Source: Oasisia sp. SBJ-2009
Taxonomy: Eukaryota; Annelida; Polychaeta; Sabellida; Siboglinidae
Direction of reading: 5' to 3'
DNA: 64,000 nt
Assembly: GCA_964017155.1 (NCBI GenBank)
Contig: OZ024865.1
Span: forward strand, 14,691,357 to 14,755,356
The position numbers were made by a program, and so were the translations under genes. The notes under the pieces were generated by a model. That model made no database searches. It saw only the letters and a program-made list of their open reading frames with translations, and was not told the origin of the DNA. Each line of letters begins with the position of its first letter. Within the stretch, counting starts at the first letter, position 1. This document shows positions 1 to 24,555 of this stretch, one piece after another.

Positions 1-67
1 TATCACTTTCAAGTCAATCAAGTGACAGCGTTTTCATTCCTGCACTCATGTATGTATGTATATATAC

Positions 68-124
<57 letters not shown>

Positions 125-1130
125 GAATATGTGTAGGTGTAAATGAAAAATATTAATCATATTTGTCAGAAAACCTGTTCTTCTAAGGACACGTTAACTG
201 AGATAATCGCGACAACGAAGCAAGGGAGAAATTTCTTGGTTGAAAGTTCATGAGTCTCTAATCAGACCTACACATGTGTCTCAAAGGTGTGCGCAACAAC
301 AAGTCATTGTCGGATAAGTCTAACAGAATTTGTTTACATAAAAATGGACTAAGTGGCCCTGAAGCCCTTTGGACTTTTATTATCAACTAAATGTATTTTG
401 ATGAATCGTAGTCATTGCCTAGTCTCATCATTATAATCAACTAACTGGTATTTTATTTGGTTGTTCATATAAGCTGACCAGAAATACAGCCAGATTGTGT
501 GAAAGCAGTGACAGGACTGGTCATTAGTGGTTTTTAATCAAGATGGAATCATCATTCCGTTCAGCCAGCCGAGTCGTCAGAATGCAGTTGACATCACTAA
601 AGTGTATTATCTAGTTATACACTTTTCCACGTTTGAGATACTTTGGCTGGCAGCCAAAAATCATCAGTCTATTATGTTCTTATCAAAATTATATGCATTA
701 CTTCTGTGCATGGCAGCCATTTTGCGCGCTTTCGCTGTGCATTTCGGGGGAAACCATCTAGTAAGTTAACACTTAGTAGTGTAATATTTTAATGTATTGA
801 TAGTTTGTTATATTGGTATATTACCGGTACTCATGATATGCACTTACTATCTCCGTGATTATAACTATAATATTTACAATGTTAAATATCTGAGCTGCAG
901 TGTCTGCACTGATTCAATTCCCATAACAGGCCTTGGAGTTACAGTGTAGCGACTGGAGTCGGCCCCAGTCAAACGCAGCTAATTCAATAAGATTCGTTAT
1001 TAGCTTACAGTAAGACACTTGTGACTCCAATCAGTGATACTGCACTTACTCTTAGCCTATAAGTAACAAGTTTCTAAATATAAATTAAATACATTTTATA
1101 AATGATATCCTAGAAGCAGTAAAACTACTA
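1..1130. other. Non-coding flank, no gene seen
   Basis: AT-rich sequence with a TA dinucleotide tract near the left edge and no convincing exon on either strand. Short open frames here lack family similarity and splice-site support. Confidence 0.5.
55..121. repeat. (TA)n microsatellite
   Basis: About 65 bp of alternating TA with one interruption near the left end. Confidence 0.95.
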
Positions 1131-1179
1131 AGACAGGAAATCGACAGCAGCGAGTATTAATATCGTCCACTGTGAAGAA

Positions 1180-1920
1180 CCACAATGACGGACAAAGACA
1201 TTAAGGACAATTCCATATTGGATCAGTGGCGGATTGTAGAAGGAATGCCAATAGAAGGGAAGAAACAAAGGAAAGGTGTTGATCTCAAATACACAACCTG
1301 TAATACCGTCAAAATAATTGAAGTAGCAAAGACGGAGATATCATTAGACACGTGGACTATGAGACCCCTCAACGCTCTGGGAAAGGTGGAACAACTCGAC
1401 CATGAGATGAGAGAATATAGATGGTCAGTATCCGGACTAGCTGAAGTAAGACGGACGTGAAGTGACCACTAATGATGGACACTGATCATGGTTCAGCAGG
1501 GAGGAGAGAAGACATGAGAAGGATATTGGTTTTCTCATTCACAAGGATACTGCACAATTCGTGATGGAGTGTAAACCTGTATCTAGTCGCCTTATCACCG
1601 TGGGACTGGCAGGACAACCATTCAACTGGATCTTCGTGTAAGTGTATGCACCTATATGCGATTCAAGTTATCAGAAAATTGATCAATTCTACAAGGATCT
1701 TGGGTCAATTATGACGACAATTCCAAAGATGGATGAAGTCATAGTGATGGGAAATTGTAACGCCAAAGTAGGAATAGATGTGTATTCCATCCGACAAGAC
1801 ACTTCTGTCAAGTTTGGATTGGGATCAACAAATGATTGAGACTTTATGCTATTGCAATTTGCTAAATTCGCTGATCTCGTTTTGGCAAACACTCTCCAGG
1901 CACATAAATATTCTTAGAAA
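1180..1920 (+). pseudogene. Decayed RTE-type LINE endonuclease fragment
   Basis: Conceptual translation in shifting frames gives the order of motifs of an APE-type endonuclease from RTE-like (BovB-type) non-LTR retrotransposons: a TW-x-MRPLN-x-x-GKVEQL block near 1350, a GFLIHKD block near 1530, a VYAPICDSSYQKI block near 1650, and GNCNAKVG near 1750, followed by FAKFADLVLANT near 1870. Family members normally read GDxNAK; here the catalytic Asp position is Asn. In-frame stops interrupt the blocks and no RT follows. I see a 5' fragment of a dead copy. Clade assignment is from memory of the family and could be off by one clade. Confidence 0.65.
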
Positions 1921-2429
1921 TCAATTTGGCATTCACCAGAGCTGTTTTACTATATGCACTGCTAGTTTATGTATAGGTTTTATCATATTTTCTACATAAG
2001 TATGTATTAGACGTGTAAACATACTTAAACAGAGTACTCTGGGAAGTAGTGTAAAAACAGAGTGTATTAGTATCATTAATAATAATTATTATTATTGATA
2101 TTTCTAGCATATCACTACATACGTAATTAGTTGTTCCGAGTTTATGAATTGGTGATGACGAGTAAAAACGGTTAAATTACAAATCGTATTTGTCAAAAAA
2201 TAACGAGTCTTTCAAAGAGACATGGTGACATAGACCATGTAAACACATATGTAATTATCATGTTATAATCATATACATATAATGCATGTATTAATTGACA
2301 CTATTTAATTAGTTAATATTGTGATGCATTTTTTGCTACTTGGAAAGCCAACAACTACCAGTCACATGTTGTCATACTTTGTTCAGTGGCAACGCGTTGT
2401 GTATAAACAAATACAGGGAGTAAACGTAC
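1921..2429. other. AT-rich gap
   Basis: No exon or repeat family recognised. It would be intron or 3' region of the minus-strand HEPN gene, whose last visible exon ends at 2430; downstream exons, if any, were not found here. Confidence 0.4.
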
Positions 2430-11353
<8,924 letters not shown>

Positions 11354-11462
11354 CTCTACAAGAGACAACATGAAAACTTAGCATTTAAATAAAGACTTCT
11401 AAGTAAAAGAGGAAGTCCAACTTGGGTGACCAAATTAGAGTTGACACCAGACTCCCGCTTTA

Positions 11463-11557
11463 ATGCCATTAGTAGTAGTAGCAGCAGTAGTAACAATATT
11501 ACTATTATTAATATCAATACTAGTAGTAGAAGTAGCGGCAGTAGTAGTAGTAGTAGT

Positions 11558-11595
<38 letters not shown>

Positions 11596-11865
11596 CAGCA
11601 GCCAGCAGCAGCAGCAGTAGTAATAGTAGCTACAGCAGTAGTAACAGTATCAATTTTAATAGTAGTAGTAGTAGTTGTAGTAGTAGTAGTACTATTAGTA
11701 GTATTAGTAATAGTAGAAGTAGTGTTAGTATTAGTACCAGTAGTAGTAGTAGTAGTAGTATAGTAGTAGTAGTAGTACTAATAGTAGTAGTTGTTGTATT
11801 AGTAGTAGTAGTGTAGTAATAGTAGTAGTCTTAGTAGTAGTAGTATTGTTATTAGTAGTAGTAGT

Positions 11866-11945
<80 letters not shown>

Positions 11946-11951
11946 TACCGG
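11463..11951. repeat. (AGT)n/(AGC)n trinucleotide array
   Basis: About 490 bp of AGT with two AGC-rich blocks (about 11545-11618 and 11866-11930) and ATT/ACT variants. Ser, Ala and Val homopolymer frames on both strands are by-products. Confidence 0.95.
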
Positions 11952-12320
11952 TGCCAGACAGAATATTGACCCTCATAGAAAATGGACCTGGGGGGTCAAT
12001 ATTCTATTACAGATTTTGGATCTCCTTTTTAAAGTTGAACAAATTGATAAATGGTAGTGCAGTTCACAGATTATAACTAGAATCCCCAAGCAGTCATTTA
12101 TAAGTTTTGTAAAAACTTTGTTTTGTAAATTATACATATGCTAAAATGTGGTAATTATTCCATTTTATGGGATGGTAGTACAAAACAAAACAAAACTTGC
12201 AAACACGACAAGTTTACAGACACAGCAACTTTACAGACACGACAAATACGTTTACACACACGGGGATTTACAAACACGACAATTCCAGCGACACTACAAG
12301 TTTACAGACACGACAAGTTG

Positions 12321-13029
<709 letters not shown>

Positions 13030-13175
13030 TGAAATTTTTGTGTCTGTAAACTTGTTGCGTTTGTAAGTTTTGTTTTGTTTTGTTAACATAACGTTTCTAT
13101 TAACTTACAGTTTTCTTTTGTTTTTTTTGGCTTTGTTTTGGTTTGTTTTGTAAACATAACGTATCTATAAACTTA

Positions 13176-13676
13176 CTGTTTTGTTTTGCCTTGCCTTGCC
13201 TTGCCTTGCCTTGCCTTGCCTTGCCTTGCCTTGCCTTGCCTTGCCTTGCCTTGCCTTGCCTTGCCTTGCCTTGCCTTGCCTTGCCTTGCCTTGCCTTGCC
13301 TTGCCTTGCCTTGCCTTGCCTTGCCTTGCCTTGCCTTGCCTTGCCTTGCCTTGCCTTGCCTTGCCTTGCCTTGCCTTGCCTTGCCTTGCCTTGCCTTGCC
13401 TTGCCTTGCCTTGCCTTGCCTTGCCTTGCCTTGCCTTGCCTTGCCTTGCATTGCCTACCCTTGCTTAGCCTAGCCTAGCCTAGCCTAGCCTAGCCTAGCC
13501 TAGCCTAGCCTAGCCTAGCCTAGCCTAGCCTAGCCTAGCCTTGCCTTGCCTTGCCTTGCCTTGCCTTGCCTTGCCTTGCCTTGCCTTGCCTTGCCTTGCC
13601 TTGCCTTGCCTTGCCTTGCCTTGCCTTGCCTTGCCTTGCCTTGCCTTGCCTTGCCTTGCCTTGCCTTGCCTTGCTT
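13176..13676. repeat. (CCTTG)n / (CCTAG)n satellite-like array
   Basis: About 500 bp of CCTTG units interrupted by an internal block of about 15 CCTAG units (13463-13540). All six frames are nearly stop-free, which produces spurious LALPC- and GKARQ-type open frames. Confidence 0.97.
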
Positions 13677-13794
13677 TTTTTTTCTTCAGTTTTGGCCGTT
13701 TCTACTTTGGTTTTTTTCTGTTTTGACAGTTTGGTTTTTCAGTTTTGTCCGGTTGTTTTTTCTTCAGTGTTTGGCCGTTTTTGTTTTGTTTTAC

Positions 13795-14155
13795 ACTTCA
13801 TACACAGCCCGGAATAGGTGGGTTTTCAATAGTCTTTTAAACAGGTTTTCTTCCTCGCGGCAGGGAGAGAGTTCCACAGTCGTGGACCAGCTACTGAGAA
13901 CAGTCCATCACCGTATCAGCTGCGAGATGGCGGCATGTAGAAGTCATTGTTTGTGATTGAGCGTAATACTCTCGTAGCTCTCTGTTCAAGCAGGTCGGTG
14001 ACGTAAGGTGTCGCCAGTTGATGATGTGCACGAAACACCAGTAGCATGATTGAGTATTGCACTCGTTGTTTTACCTGGAGCCAGTGTAGTTGCATGAGAA
14101 GTGGTGCAATATGTTCACATCTGTGGCAGCGGACCACTAGTCTATTGGCAGGAGA
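13795..14155 (-). pseudogene. LINE reverse-transcriptase C-terminal fragment
   Basis: The minus-strand translation contains LHWLQVKQRVQYSIMLL, then LATPYVTDLL, then after a frame break YGDGLFSVAGPRLWNSLP. This is the region after the RT in many CR1/L2-type non-LTR elements. Only the 3' end of the coding region is present, typical 5' truncation. Confidence 0.75.
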
Positions 14156-14204
14156 CCTTCGACCTTGACCCCTCCCCTCCCTTCCCCTCCCCTCCCCAAA
14201 ACAA

Positions 14205-16590
14205 ACTGAGATTACTGACAAAAAGCGATGGAGGAGACATTTCAACAAAGGCAAATATAAACAAATGAGAACCTACTTAGCAAGCATAAATTGGACTGAC
14301 TTAATGAAGGACAAAACAGCAACAGAATGCTGGATAATTTTGAAAGATGAGATAGAGGGCAGTATTGAAACATTTGTTCCTATAAAGAATCAAGGGAAAC
14401 GATCTAGGAAGAAATACCTGTCAAAAGAAGCTATACGAAAGATTGCCTGCAAACAAATAATGTGGAGAATATACAGAAACACTGGAAATATAGAAGACTA
14501 TAACAATTACAAAAAGGCCCTTAATTTAGCTACAGCTGAAATGAGAAAATCAAAACGGTATTTTGAGCAAAAATTTGCGAATGACATAAACAATGATAGC
14601 AAGAGTTTCTACGCTTAAATATAAGGAGTAAACAGAAGGTTCGAGATCAAGTAGGACCACTAAAAACAGCGCAGGTAATGTCATATCTGATGGGTTTCAA
14701 ATGGCAGAGGATCTAAATGAATATTTCAGCTCTGTATTTACTAAAGAAGATATAAGTTCACTGCCGTTACCTGCTAGGAAATTTGACGGTGATGAAACAC
14801 AAAATTTAGGGCAGTTGTTTGTCACTCCTGAAATGATATAAAAAAAATTCAGATGGTGAAAGAAAATAAATCACCTGGAGTTGATAGAATAACACCTAAA
14901 TTACTTAAAGAAATTGTAAACGAAATCAGTATACCACTTGCTAATGTTTTTAATATATCACTTAAAGAGGGAATTGTTCCATCAGAATGGAAGGAGGCAA
15001 ATGTAACACCGTTATTTAAAAAGGGATCGAGAAGTAAGACACAAAATTATAGACCAGTGAGCTTAACATCAGTATTATGCAAATTAATAGAAACATTTAT
15101 TAGAGATCACACAGTAGACTTTCTTTAAAAAAACAAATGAATAACTAAATCTCAACATGGGTTCCTAAAAGCTAGGTATTGTCTAACCAATCTCTTATGT
15201 TTTTTAGAAGATATTATTAAGTGGGTAGATGATGGTTCACCGGTGGATGTAGAATACTTAAATTTTCAGAAAGCATTCGATAAAGTGCCACATCAAAGAC
15301 TGTTAATTAAATTAAAAGCCTATGGTATAGGGGAAAGTATGATAAATTGGATACAAGCATGGTTGACAGATAGAAGACAGAGAGTAATAGTAGAGGGAGA
15401 GATATCAAACTGGAAACCAGTTTTGAGTGGACTTCCACAGGGGTCGCTGTTGGGACCAATACTGTTTTTGATATTCATAAATTATTTGGATGATGACTTA
15501 TCAAGTAAAGTACTTAAATTTGCAGACGACACAAAAGTGTTCAGAACTGATACAGATAAAGACTGATACAGATAAAGAAATTTTACAAGATGATCTAACC
15601 AAGTTAGTCAAATGATCTGAAAAATGGTAGATGTTATTTAATTTTTGTAAATGTAAATGCATCCACATAGGACATGGTAATGTGAGCAAAGAATACTTTA
15701 TGGGCAATACAATATTAGGCACAAGTGTAAAAGAAAAGGACTTGGGAGTTACAGTTAGTGCCGACATGATAGTTTCAGAGCAATGTGAACTTGCTGCTGG
15801 AAAAGACAATCAAATACTAGGACTAATTAGAAGAAACATCACATATACAGATACAATTTTAATCATACCATTAATCAAGGCAATAGTTAGCCCACACTTG
15901 GAATACTGCATTCAGGCATGGAGGCCGTATCATAAGAAAGACATCGATAAACTTGAAAGAGTCCAAAGGAGAGCAACTAAACTAATTCCAGAACTTAAAC
16001 ATGTTATGCTATGAAAGACGCCTGTTAGAATGTAGATTGACAACATTAGAAACTAGAAGATTAAGAGGAGACCTAATAGAAGTTTTTAAGATATTGAGAA
16101 AGAAAACAGTATGACAAGGGGGCATAAGGCAGCGTTAGTCAAGCCATACTGTAGGTTAAATAAAAGAAAATTCTCCTTCTCCCAGAGAAAAATGATTGAT
16201 TGGAATCATTTAAGTCATGATTGTGTAAATGCCAGCAGTGTAAATATGTTTTAAAATAACATTGACAAGTATCTGGCAAGGGCGGGCTATACCTAGATTG
16301 AACACTTAGATGAGATGTTTTAGAAAGTATTTAAATAATGATTAAAGTATTTATTCATATATTTATTTTAAATAATTTATTATTATAACAAATTGTGTTT
16401 TTGTAGGACATTTTATGTATTTATTTATTTTAATTGTATATTTTTAAAGACAACGTATACTTTTTATTTTTACTTACGTATTTTAGAGACATCATATTTT
16501 TATTATTAGCATTTTATAATATTATATATTTATTATTTTAAGTGAACACTCGATAAGCCATAGGCTTCCTTGTTCACAACCTTGTTAAAC
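14205..16590 (+). mobile_element. CR1/jockey-like LINE, copy 1 (degenerate)
   Basis: 5'-truncated copy of the same element as 23490-26022. Linker region GKRSRKKYLSKEAIRKI near 14390-14450; RT fingers ENKSPGVDRITPKLLKE near 14860; NFQKAFDKVPHQRLL near 15260; GLPQGSLLGPILFLIF near 15430; FADDTK near 15520; thumb near 15630-16010. At least five frameshifts or stops break the frame. A roughly 220-bp AT-rich insertion (about 16320-16545) separates the end of the coding region from the conserved tail CTCGATAAGCC...CTTGTTAAA. The catalytic FADD is still legible. Confidence 0.9.
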
Positions 16591-17813
16591 CTACTGGGGC
16601 AGGGTGCATATGCACCGTGCACTGGGGAAAACATAAGACCTGGAGTGTGTTGGGTTCAGTGGAGGGGATCAGCCTTGGTGTGAATTGTGTAGTGGGAAGT
16701 TGTGACATGTCAGACATACTGCGCACACACAGAATGACATGAGATCAACCATCTGGTTTAAAATGTAGAGGGGACAGGAATCAAACATGATAGTTGTTGT
16801 TTTCATGGAAAGGGAATCAAGCATTGCGTATACTGTATGACGGGGAAGGGAACCGACCCTGGAGTTTACTATATTTATGCACAGAAAGATAAATTATATA
16901 TTTGGCTACTGTATTCTGGTGGTAGGGGGTGACGGGGTCAGACATTTATGCACCATGAAGGGCGTCACGTACACTATTATTGTCTACCCAGGAGTCGTTG
17001 TAAGTATACACGTAAAGTACGATGTATATATTAAAATTACGACTAAGAGTAAGAGGTTCGTTGATTCGAGTTATCACAGACGTTATGTCCCAAGTCGCTT
17101 AATGTCCCAAGTCATTTATGTTCCCCAACTAAGGGACAAAAAAGTTAAGTAATGTCTAAAATGCACAAATGACTTGAAATGTTCCCCAAAGTCAAGAGAG
17201 CCAACAATATTGCTAATATCCACTGATCTATGTAAACAAATAAATTGAACTTAATTTGTTTAGGACATATCGTGTAGGACATGTGTGACTTGGGACGTAA
17301 TGTCCATAGGCCGTTGATTCTCTTCAGGATACGGCTTTGTGATCACGGATTAACGAGCATGTCCTATATATGTCAATAATGGCATGTGTGACATTGGTCC
17401 GGTGTGTCGATGTGTCACAAGTCACCTTTTCCTAGACGATATGTCATGATATTCAAAATAATATACATATGTACACGCTGTACAACATTTATAGTTCATC
17501 TATTTGACGATATCAAACATACATTACAGTGATCGGTAGAACCTATTTTTCATAACGTGACCACGGTGTATTTTGAGACACGCCTTCAGCCACCAACAGG
17601 AATTCTTATGTACGTGACATACACCATGAGCGACCAAAGACATATCTTTCACATTATAACGTCTTGTTCATTTATCCACGCCGGTGTTTACGTACCTTGT
17701 CAAAGAGATCCCCTGATTGTTTCCGTCGTTCTTCAAATTAACCCACCATTTTGAGGGACACACCCCTGTCGGTCGGCACCAGCAGGTGACCTCGTTCACC
17801 TTACACAACCCAC
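16591..17813. other. Intergenic, with short inverted repeat
   Basis: No gene recognised. TTATGTCCCAAGTC units at about 17083-17130 are mirrored by GACTTGGGACGTAATGTCC at about 17286-17304, which may mark a degenerate MITE; no target duplication is evident. Confidence 0.4.
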
Positions 17814-19434
<1,621 letters not shown>

Positions 19435-19769
19435 CTGAAGACATTACATTTTTGTTTAAAAGAGCGTTTTTACTTTAAAATATTTTTTTTAATATCCGAA
19501 TTTTTTTAATATCTACTATTTATCAACTATTTTATTATTTATTTTTTACTTGGAAACAAATTAATTATTATTTATCAGTAAAAGTATTTTATTATTATTA
19601 AGACTAATATTATGTATTTATAAATTATTGAACCATTTTTACTGATCTATTTATTTTACAACTACGTCACTATTTTCAATTTAAAGTAATCTGTATATTC
19701 CTGTAAAGTGTAATGCGCCTCTGAATGGTTTTACTGCTAGAGATATATAGCATAGACAATTACTGTTAT
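19435..19769. other. Very AT-rich gap
   Basis: TTTATTATT-type sequence upstream of the unidentified gene's exon; nothing else recognised. Confidence 0.4.
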
Positions 19770-20099
19770 TTATTTATTATTATTGAATTGAAATTTGAAT
19801 TGAAATTTATTTCAACAACAACAATTACTACTACTACGTTATACAGACATACAATACAATTTGTTGAAAAAAAGGGTAAAAGAAGTGCAATACTTATCAT
19901 GTTTACCCTTATAATTGCTTAAAATAAAGCATCTGAACAGTGCAATAGAAGGTGCGACAACATTATTTACATTTAATCGAAAAAAAGACGACATTTAATC
20001 AAAAAAAGACATTGTGACATTTATTGAAGAAAAAACCTTTATAACAATAAAAAATCTGAATGTTTAATTTAGTTATCTAATTTATGTTGGCAAAATAGC

Positions 20100-21974
20100 C
20101 TAGGACTCTAACACATAACTATTCAACAATCTATAACACTTTTTTAAATAATGAACATTTTTACAACTAATCAGTGAATTAACGAGGGTGTTCCCAGTAA
20201 CAGAAATACACATATTTTTAAAGTTAGTGCATACATAGATTTGCTTGAACTTACATTTATGCCTGGATGAATATCGTGATTCATGTATTCTGAATAATTT
20301 GTGTACATTCATTGGTAATATATAACGATATGCCTTAAACATAATTATAGCAGTTTTTAGTTTTACAAGATCTGGTATTTTAAGAATATGTACATTGTGA
20401 AAGAATAAATTTGTGTGATCAAGTCTTTTGGCACCACAAATTAATCTTATAACATTTTTCTGTAATAAAATTAAACAATTAATATTTGTAGCATATGTGT
20501 TACGCCATACTTCAGCACAATACATCATATAGGGCATGAAAAGAGAATAGTACAAAATATGCATACCATGTTTGTTAATCAAGGAACTGGCTCTATACAC
20601 AATAGCACAAAATTTTGACAGTTTAGATCTTATTGATAAAATGTGACTTTTCCAGTTTAATTTGTCATCAATTAGTACACCTAAAATGTTGTGCAATTTA
20701 CTCTATTGATTTTCTCTTTATTTATTCTAACACAAATATCTGCAGTTATTCTGCGATTACCAAAAATCGTGTAATTTGTTTTTAATATATTAAGAGACAA
20801 TCTATTAACAGAAAACCATGTCTGCAGTTGTTCTAAACCACCATTTATCATCCGAACAAGTTCATTTAAGTCTCTACCACAACATAATAGATTTGTATCA
20901 TCAGCAAATAAAATATAATTGAACACTTATGAGACTTTACAGATATCATTAATATACATGATAAATAATTTTGGTCCCAAAACGGAATCCTGAGCGACAC
21001 CACACGATACATTTAGTATTTCTGAATGACAGTTATTTAAACTGACAAACTGCTTTCTATTTTCTAAATAACTCTGAATCCATTCCTGTGCGACACCACG
21101 CAAACTATAGAAATGCAGTTTTTTACACAGTATATCATGATCAACAGTAACAAAAGCCTTCTTTAGGACAATAAATACTCCAACAGTATACTTATTTTTT
21201 TCTAATGAAGTTGTAATTTCTTCTACCAAATATAAAAGAGCCTCAGTTGTTGACACGCTAGATCTAAACCCATACTGACTTGGACTGAGTATGTTACATT
21301 TATTAATAAACATGTCCAATCTGTTGTTATATAGTTTCTTCAGAATGTTTGAGAATTGTGGTAATAAAGATATTAGCCTGTAATTTGTAAAAACGTTTTT
21401 TTCTCCAGACTTATATAGCGGAATAACTTTAGCTATTTTCATTTTGTTTGGAAAAACACCTGTTTGAAATGAAACATTACATATATGAGCAAATGGCTTA
21501 ACCATTTTAGAAATTACTTTCTTAATCAGGTTCATGCTAATGTCACTGAAATCAGTTGATCTTTTATTTTTACAATTTTGAGCAGTTCTAATAATTTCTA
21601 GGTCATCAACAGGACTTAGAAACATAGTATGTTCAATGTTTTCTTCTAAGTAATCATAAATAGTTGTATCGTCTTTGGGTAAAGGGATATGTTTTGCTAA
21701 GTTGAGGGCCAACATTTGTAAAGAAATTATTAAATCCATTAACAATATCTTCTTTCTTTTAAATTCTCTTGTTGTTTTTTATAAAGTGTTCTGAATATGT
21801 TGGCTTATTTTTGCGTTTGTTAATTACTTTATTTAGTATTTTCCAGGTCTCTTTAACATTTGCTTTTTGTTTTTCTAATATCGAACTATAATAGTGTTGT
21901 TCTGTAATTCTTAATATAGATGTTAATTTATTTTTGTATGTTTTGTATTTTTTGTCTGCTTCTGCAGATCTCAT
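20100..21974 (-). pseudogene. LINE reverse transcriptase region
   Basis: KIAKVIPLYKSGEKNVFTNYR, SQYGFRSSVST, KKAFVTVDHDIL, GVAQDSVLGPKLFIMYIND, then LFADDTNLL after one stop. FADD is present, but the usual GVPQGSxLGP reads GVAQDSVLGP and the DFxKAFDTVDH block reads VLKKAFVTVDH, so the first catalytic Asp is changed. Not expected to be active. Confidence 0.85.
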
Positions 21975-22264
21975 TACTATGAATGTCTTATATAACTTAT
22001 TTTGCTTTGTACAAGCACGTTTTAAACCTTTAGTGAACCAGGTATTTTATTTTCAAAGCTTTTTGGGGAACTTATTTTACTGGACAGTGTTTGTTAAATA
22101 TATCCATAAATATGTGTAGAAAAGAGTCATAAGCTTGATTTACATCATCAGTTTTTTAGCACCCTTTCCCAGGTTTGTTGACTTAGTTCATTGGAAAATG
22201 ATGCCATTTTATCCTCATTCATATTTCTGATAAATTGACATTCTTTTACATTATACCTGCTTAT

Positions 22265-22640
22265 ATTATACTCACAGAGTGCAACAATTGGTAAAAATGA
22301 TCACTAATATCATTGAACATGATATCGCTAGTTAGGTTGAAGCGTAATTCATTTGTGAATATGTTATCTATTAATGTCGTTGAGCTATCTGTGACCCTGG
22401 TAGGCTTATCAATTAGCAGGTGAAGACCTAAACTATGCATTGTGTCTAGAAACTGTTTAGTATTATTATGGGTCTCATGTTTTAATAAATCTATGTTAAA
22501 GTCACCACATACAAATATTGTTTTAATAGATTTAACATCACTTAAGTTAAGTTCTAAGTTTTCACAAAATGTATCCTGGTGTTCTGTAAATACAATTAAC
22601 TACAACATTTGTGTGGTTCTTTATGATTAATTCTACAGCA
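22265..22640 (-). pseudogene. LINE APE endonuclease fragment
   Basis: Reads VVVNCIYRTP, then FVCGDFNIDLLKH near 22490-22510 and NDISDHFYQLL near 22290, the GDFN and SDH catalytic signatures of APE-type endonucleases. Upstream blocks are missing. Confidence 0.75.
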
Positions 22641-22931
22641 ACACATTCAAGAATATTTTACCCAGTGGCTCCTCGCCTAATCTATAGAGCTGTATTGGAT
22701 ATGATGGGTATTGGAATCTGCTGCGCATTGCTATGTTTGTGTAGCGAAAGAGAGTCACTGAATGTGTGTGAAAAATGGCAATGCCCTTTAATAACATATG
22801 AAGTAGTTATAATGTAAATATAGTAAAGACAATGGGCATTGTCGTCAACCTAGATAGCAAAAGGCAATTCCCGTTATAAGTAAAGATGAATCATACAGAG
22901 CTGTCGAAGGGGAATGCCAATAATTAACTAT

Positions 22932-23252
22932 CTAAGCGAAATACATGTGGGGCCCAGAAACCACCCAAAACAACCCCACACAAAGCTCATAAGTATCTTC
23001 AACAGAAGAAATTTCATAAACAAATTCATCATAACTGATTTCCTGAAAGGGAAACATTTCACAACATGCATACAAATTTACATAATTTATATTTTTATAA
23101 TGTATTAGTCTTTGTTGTTGTGTTAAGTTTGCAAAACGTTTATGAAAAACTGCCTCACACAGGTCACATTTTACGGCAATATTTTTTAGTATTTGATTAC
23201 ATATTTGACATGAATCTAATCTGATCTGGTTATTAGGCATCATTTTGATCAT
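22932..23252 (-). pseudogene. LINE PHD-like zinc finger segment
   Basis: CQICNQILKNIAVKCDLCEAVFHKRF, split as CxxC...CDLC...H, then a C-x-C-like CC pair and FPFQEISYDEF. This matches the finger found near the N-terminus of many CR1/L2-type LINEs (CDLC, W/H, LPF). The normally conserved Trp-Cys-xx-Cys part reads ACCEMFPF, so one cysteine spacing is altered. Confidence 0.65.
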
Positions 23253-23556
23253 AAAAGAAGTGCAATAATACTACAAGGTAGGCCTATGCATGAATAATAC
23301 AACTATTTGTTGAATTTGTGATATCACACGTATATGTAAAATAGAGAGTCCATATAATTGTGTTCACAAAACAAATGATCCATACAGATTGTGAATGAAT
23401 TGTCCATCAACATTTGTAGAATTTCTGATATAAGATAGAAGATAATAAAATAGAAGTCCATACAATTGCTAACAGAATTTTTAAGGACTGTAAGTTTAGG
23501 AGAATGAGAAAATACAAAACGGTATAAAGGAAGTCAGTAAACGGGACTGTATAATT

Positions 23557-24354
23557 ATGGGGGATTTTAACCATGGGCGTATACAGTGGAAATCTCAACA
23601 GAGTACTGGGAGTGAAGATCAAAAGTTTTTAAATTTAGTACAAGACAGTTTCCTTACTCAACATGTGTTAGAACCAACCAGGGGTGAGAACGTATTGGAC
23701 ATAGTTGTGAGCTCACAGAAGGAATTTATTGATAATGTCAAGATATGTGAGCCACTGGGGTGTAGTGATCACAACCAGATATATTTTATCATCAAAGTAA
23801 AAGGAGAACAGAATCGTAAAATACGATACAGGAAAAAATTTCACAAAGGAAGATATAAGGACATGAGGAAACATTTAGCAAAGATAGACTGGAATAACAC
23901 ACTGGAGAATAAGACATCAACAGAATGTTGGAATATCTTAAAGAGGGAAATTGACTGCATTGTTGAACAATTTGTCCCCTTGAAAAAACAGGGGAAACGG
24001 TCAAAAAAGAAACACTTATCAAAAGAAGCCATTAGGAAAATCAAATACAAGCAAACGATGTGGAAGACATATAGACATAATGGAAGTGAAGAAGACTATG
24101 CCATTTATAAAGAAGCACTTAACCAAGCTACAGCTGAAATTAGAAATTCAAAGAGAAGCTATGAACAAAAATTAGCTTTTAATATAAAACATGACAGCAA
24201 GAGTTGTTATGCGTATGTTCGAAGTAAACAGAAAGTTCAGGATAAGGTAGGACCTCTAGAAGGTAGTGATGGAAACATAATAACAGAGGGATTCTTAATG
24301 GCAGAAAACCTAAATGAATACTTTAGTTCGGTGTTCACCAGGGAAGATACTAAC
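23557..24354 (+). pseudogene. LINE copy 2 endonuclease/linker frame
   Basis: 266 codons open from the GDFN motif, through SDH, to YFSSVFTREDTN, where a frameshift leads to a stop. Upstream codons read in frame (KEVSKRDCIIMGDFN) before the truncation point. Confidence 0.85.
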
Positions 24355-24555
24355 TAGTGCATTACCAGTACCAGAGACTAAATTTGAAGGGAGAGAGTCA
24401 GACTATTTAGGACAACTAATTGTAACACCAAAAATGGTAGCTAAGAAAATAAGGTATATGAAGGAAAATAAGTCACCTGGAGTGGATGGGATTCCTCCCA
24501 AATTACTACTGGAAATTGTAGAACAAATCAGCATACCACTTGCAACAGTGTTCAA

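Larger units (their letters stand above)
19770..23255 (-). mobile_element. CR1/L2-like LINE, minus strand, decayed
   Basis: In element orientation the order is an N-terminal PHD-like finger (22932-23252), an APE endonuclease C-terminal half (about 22265-22640), reverse transcriptase (about 20681-21745), post-RT region (20100-20696), and an AT-rich 3' end with AATTTCAATTC-type repeats near 19800. Frames are broken at several points and the N-terminal half of the endonuclease seems deleted. It is a different family from the + strand LINE that starts 230 bp to its right. Confidence 0.8.

Noticed and set aside
11426..11976. Poly-Ser, poly-Ala and poly-Thr open frames as a homopolymer protein
   Set aside because: Pure AGT/AGC trinucleotide expansion; no flanking exon structure.
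13143..13956. Long open frames rich in LALPC or GKARQ repeats
   Set aside because: They are translations of the CCTTG pentanucleotide array, open in nearly all frames, with no codon bias or splice context.
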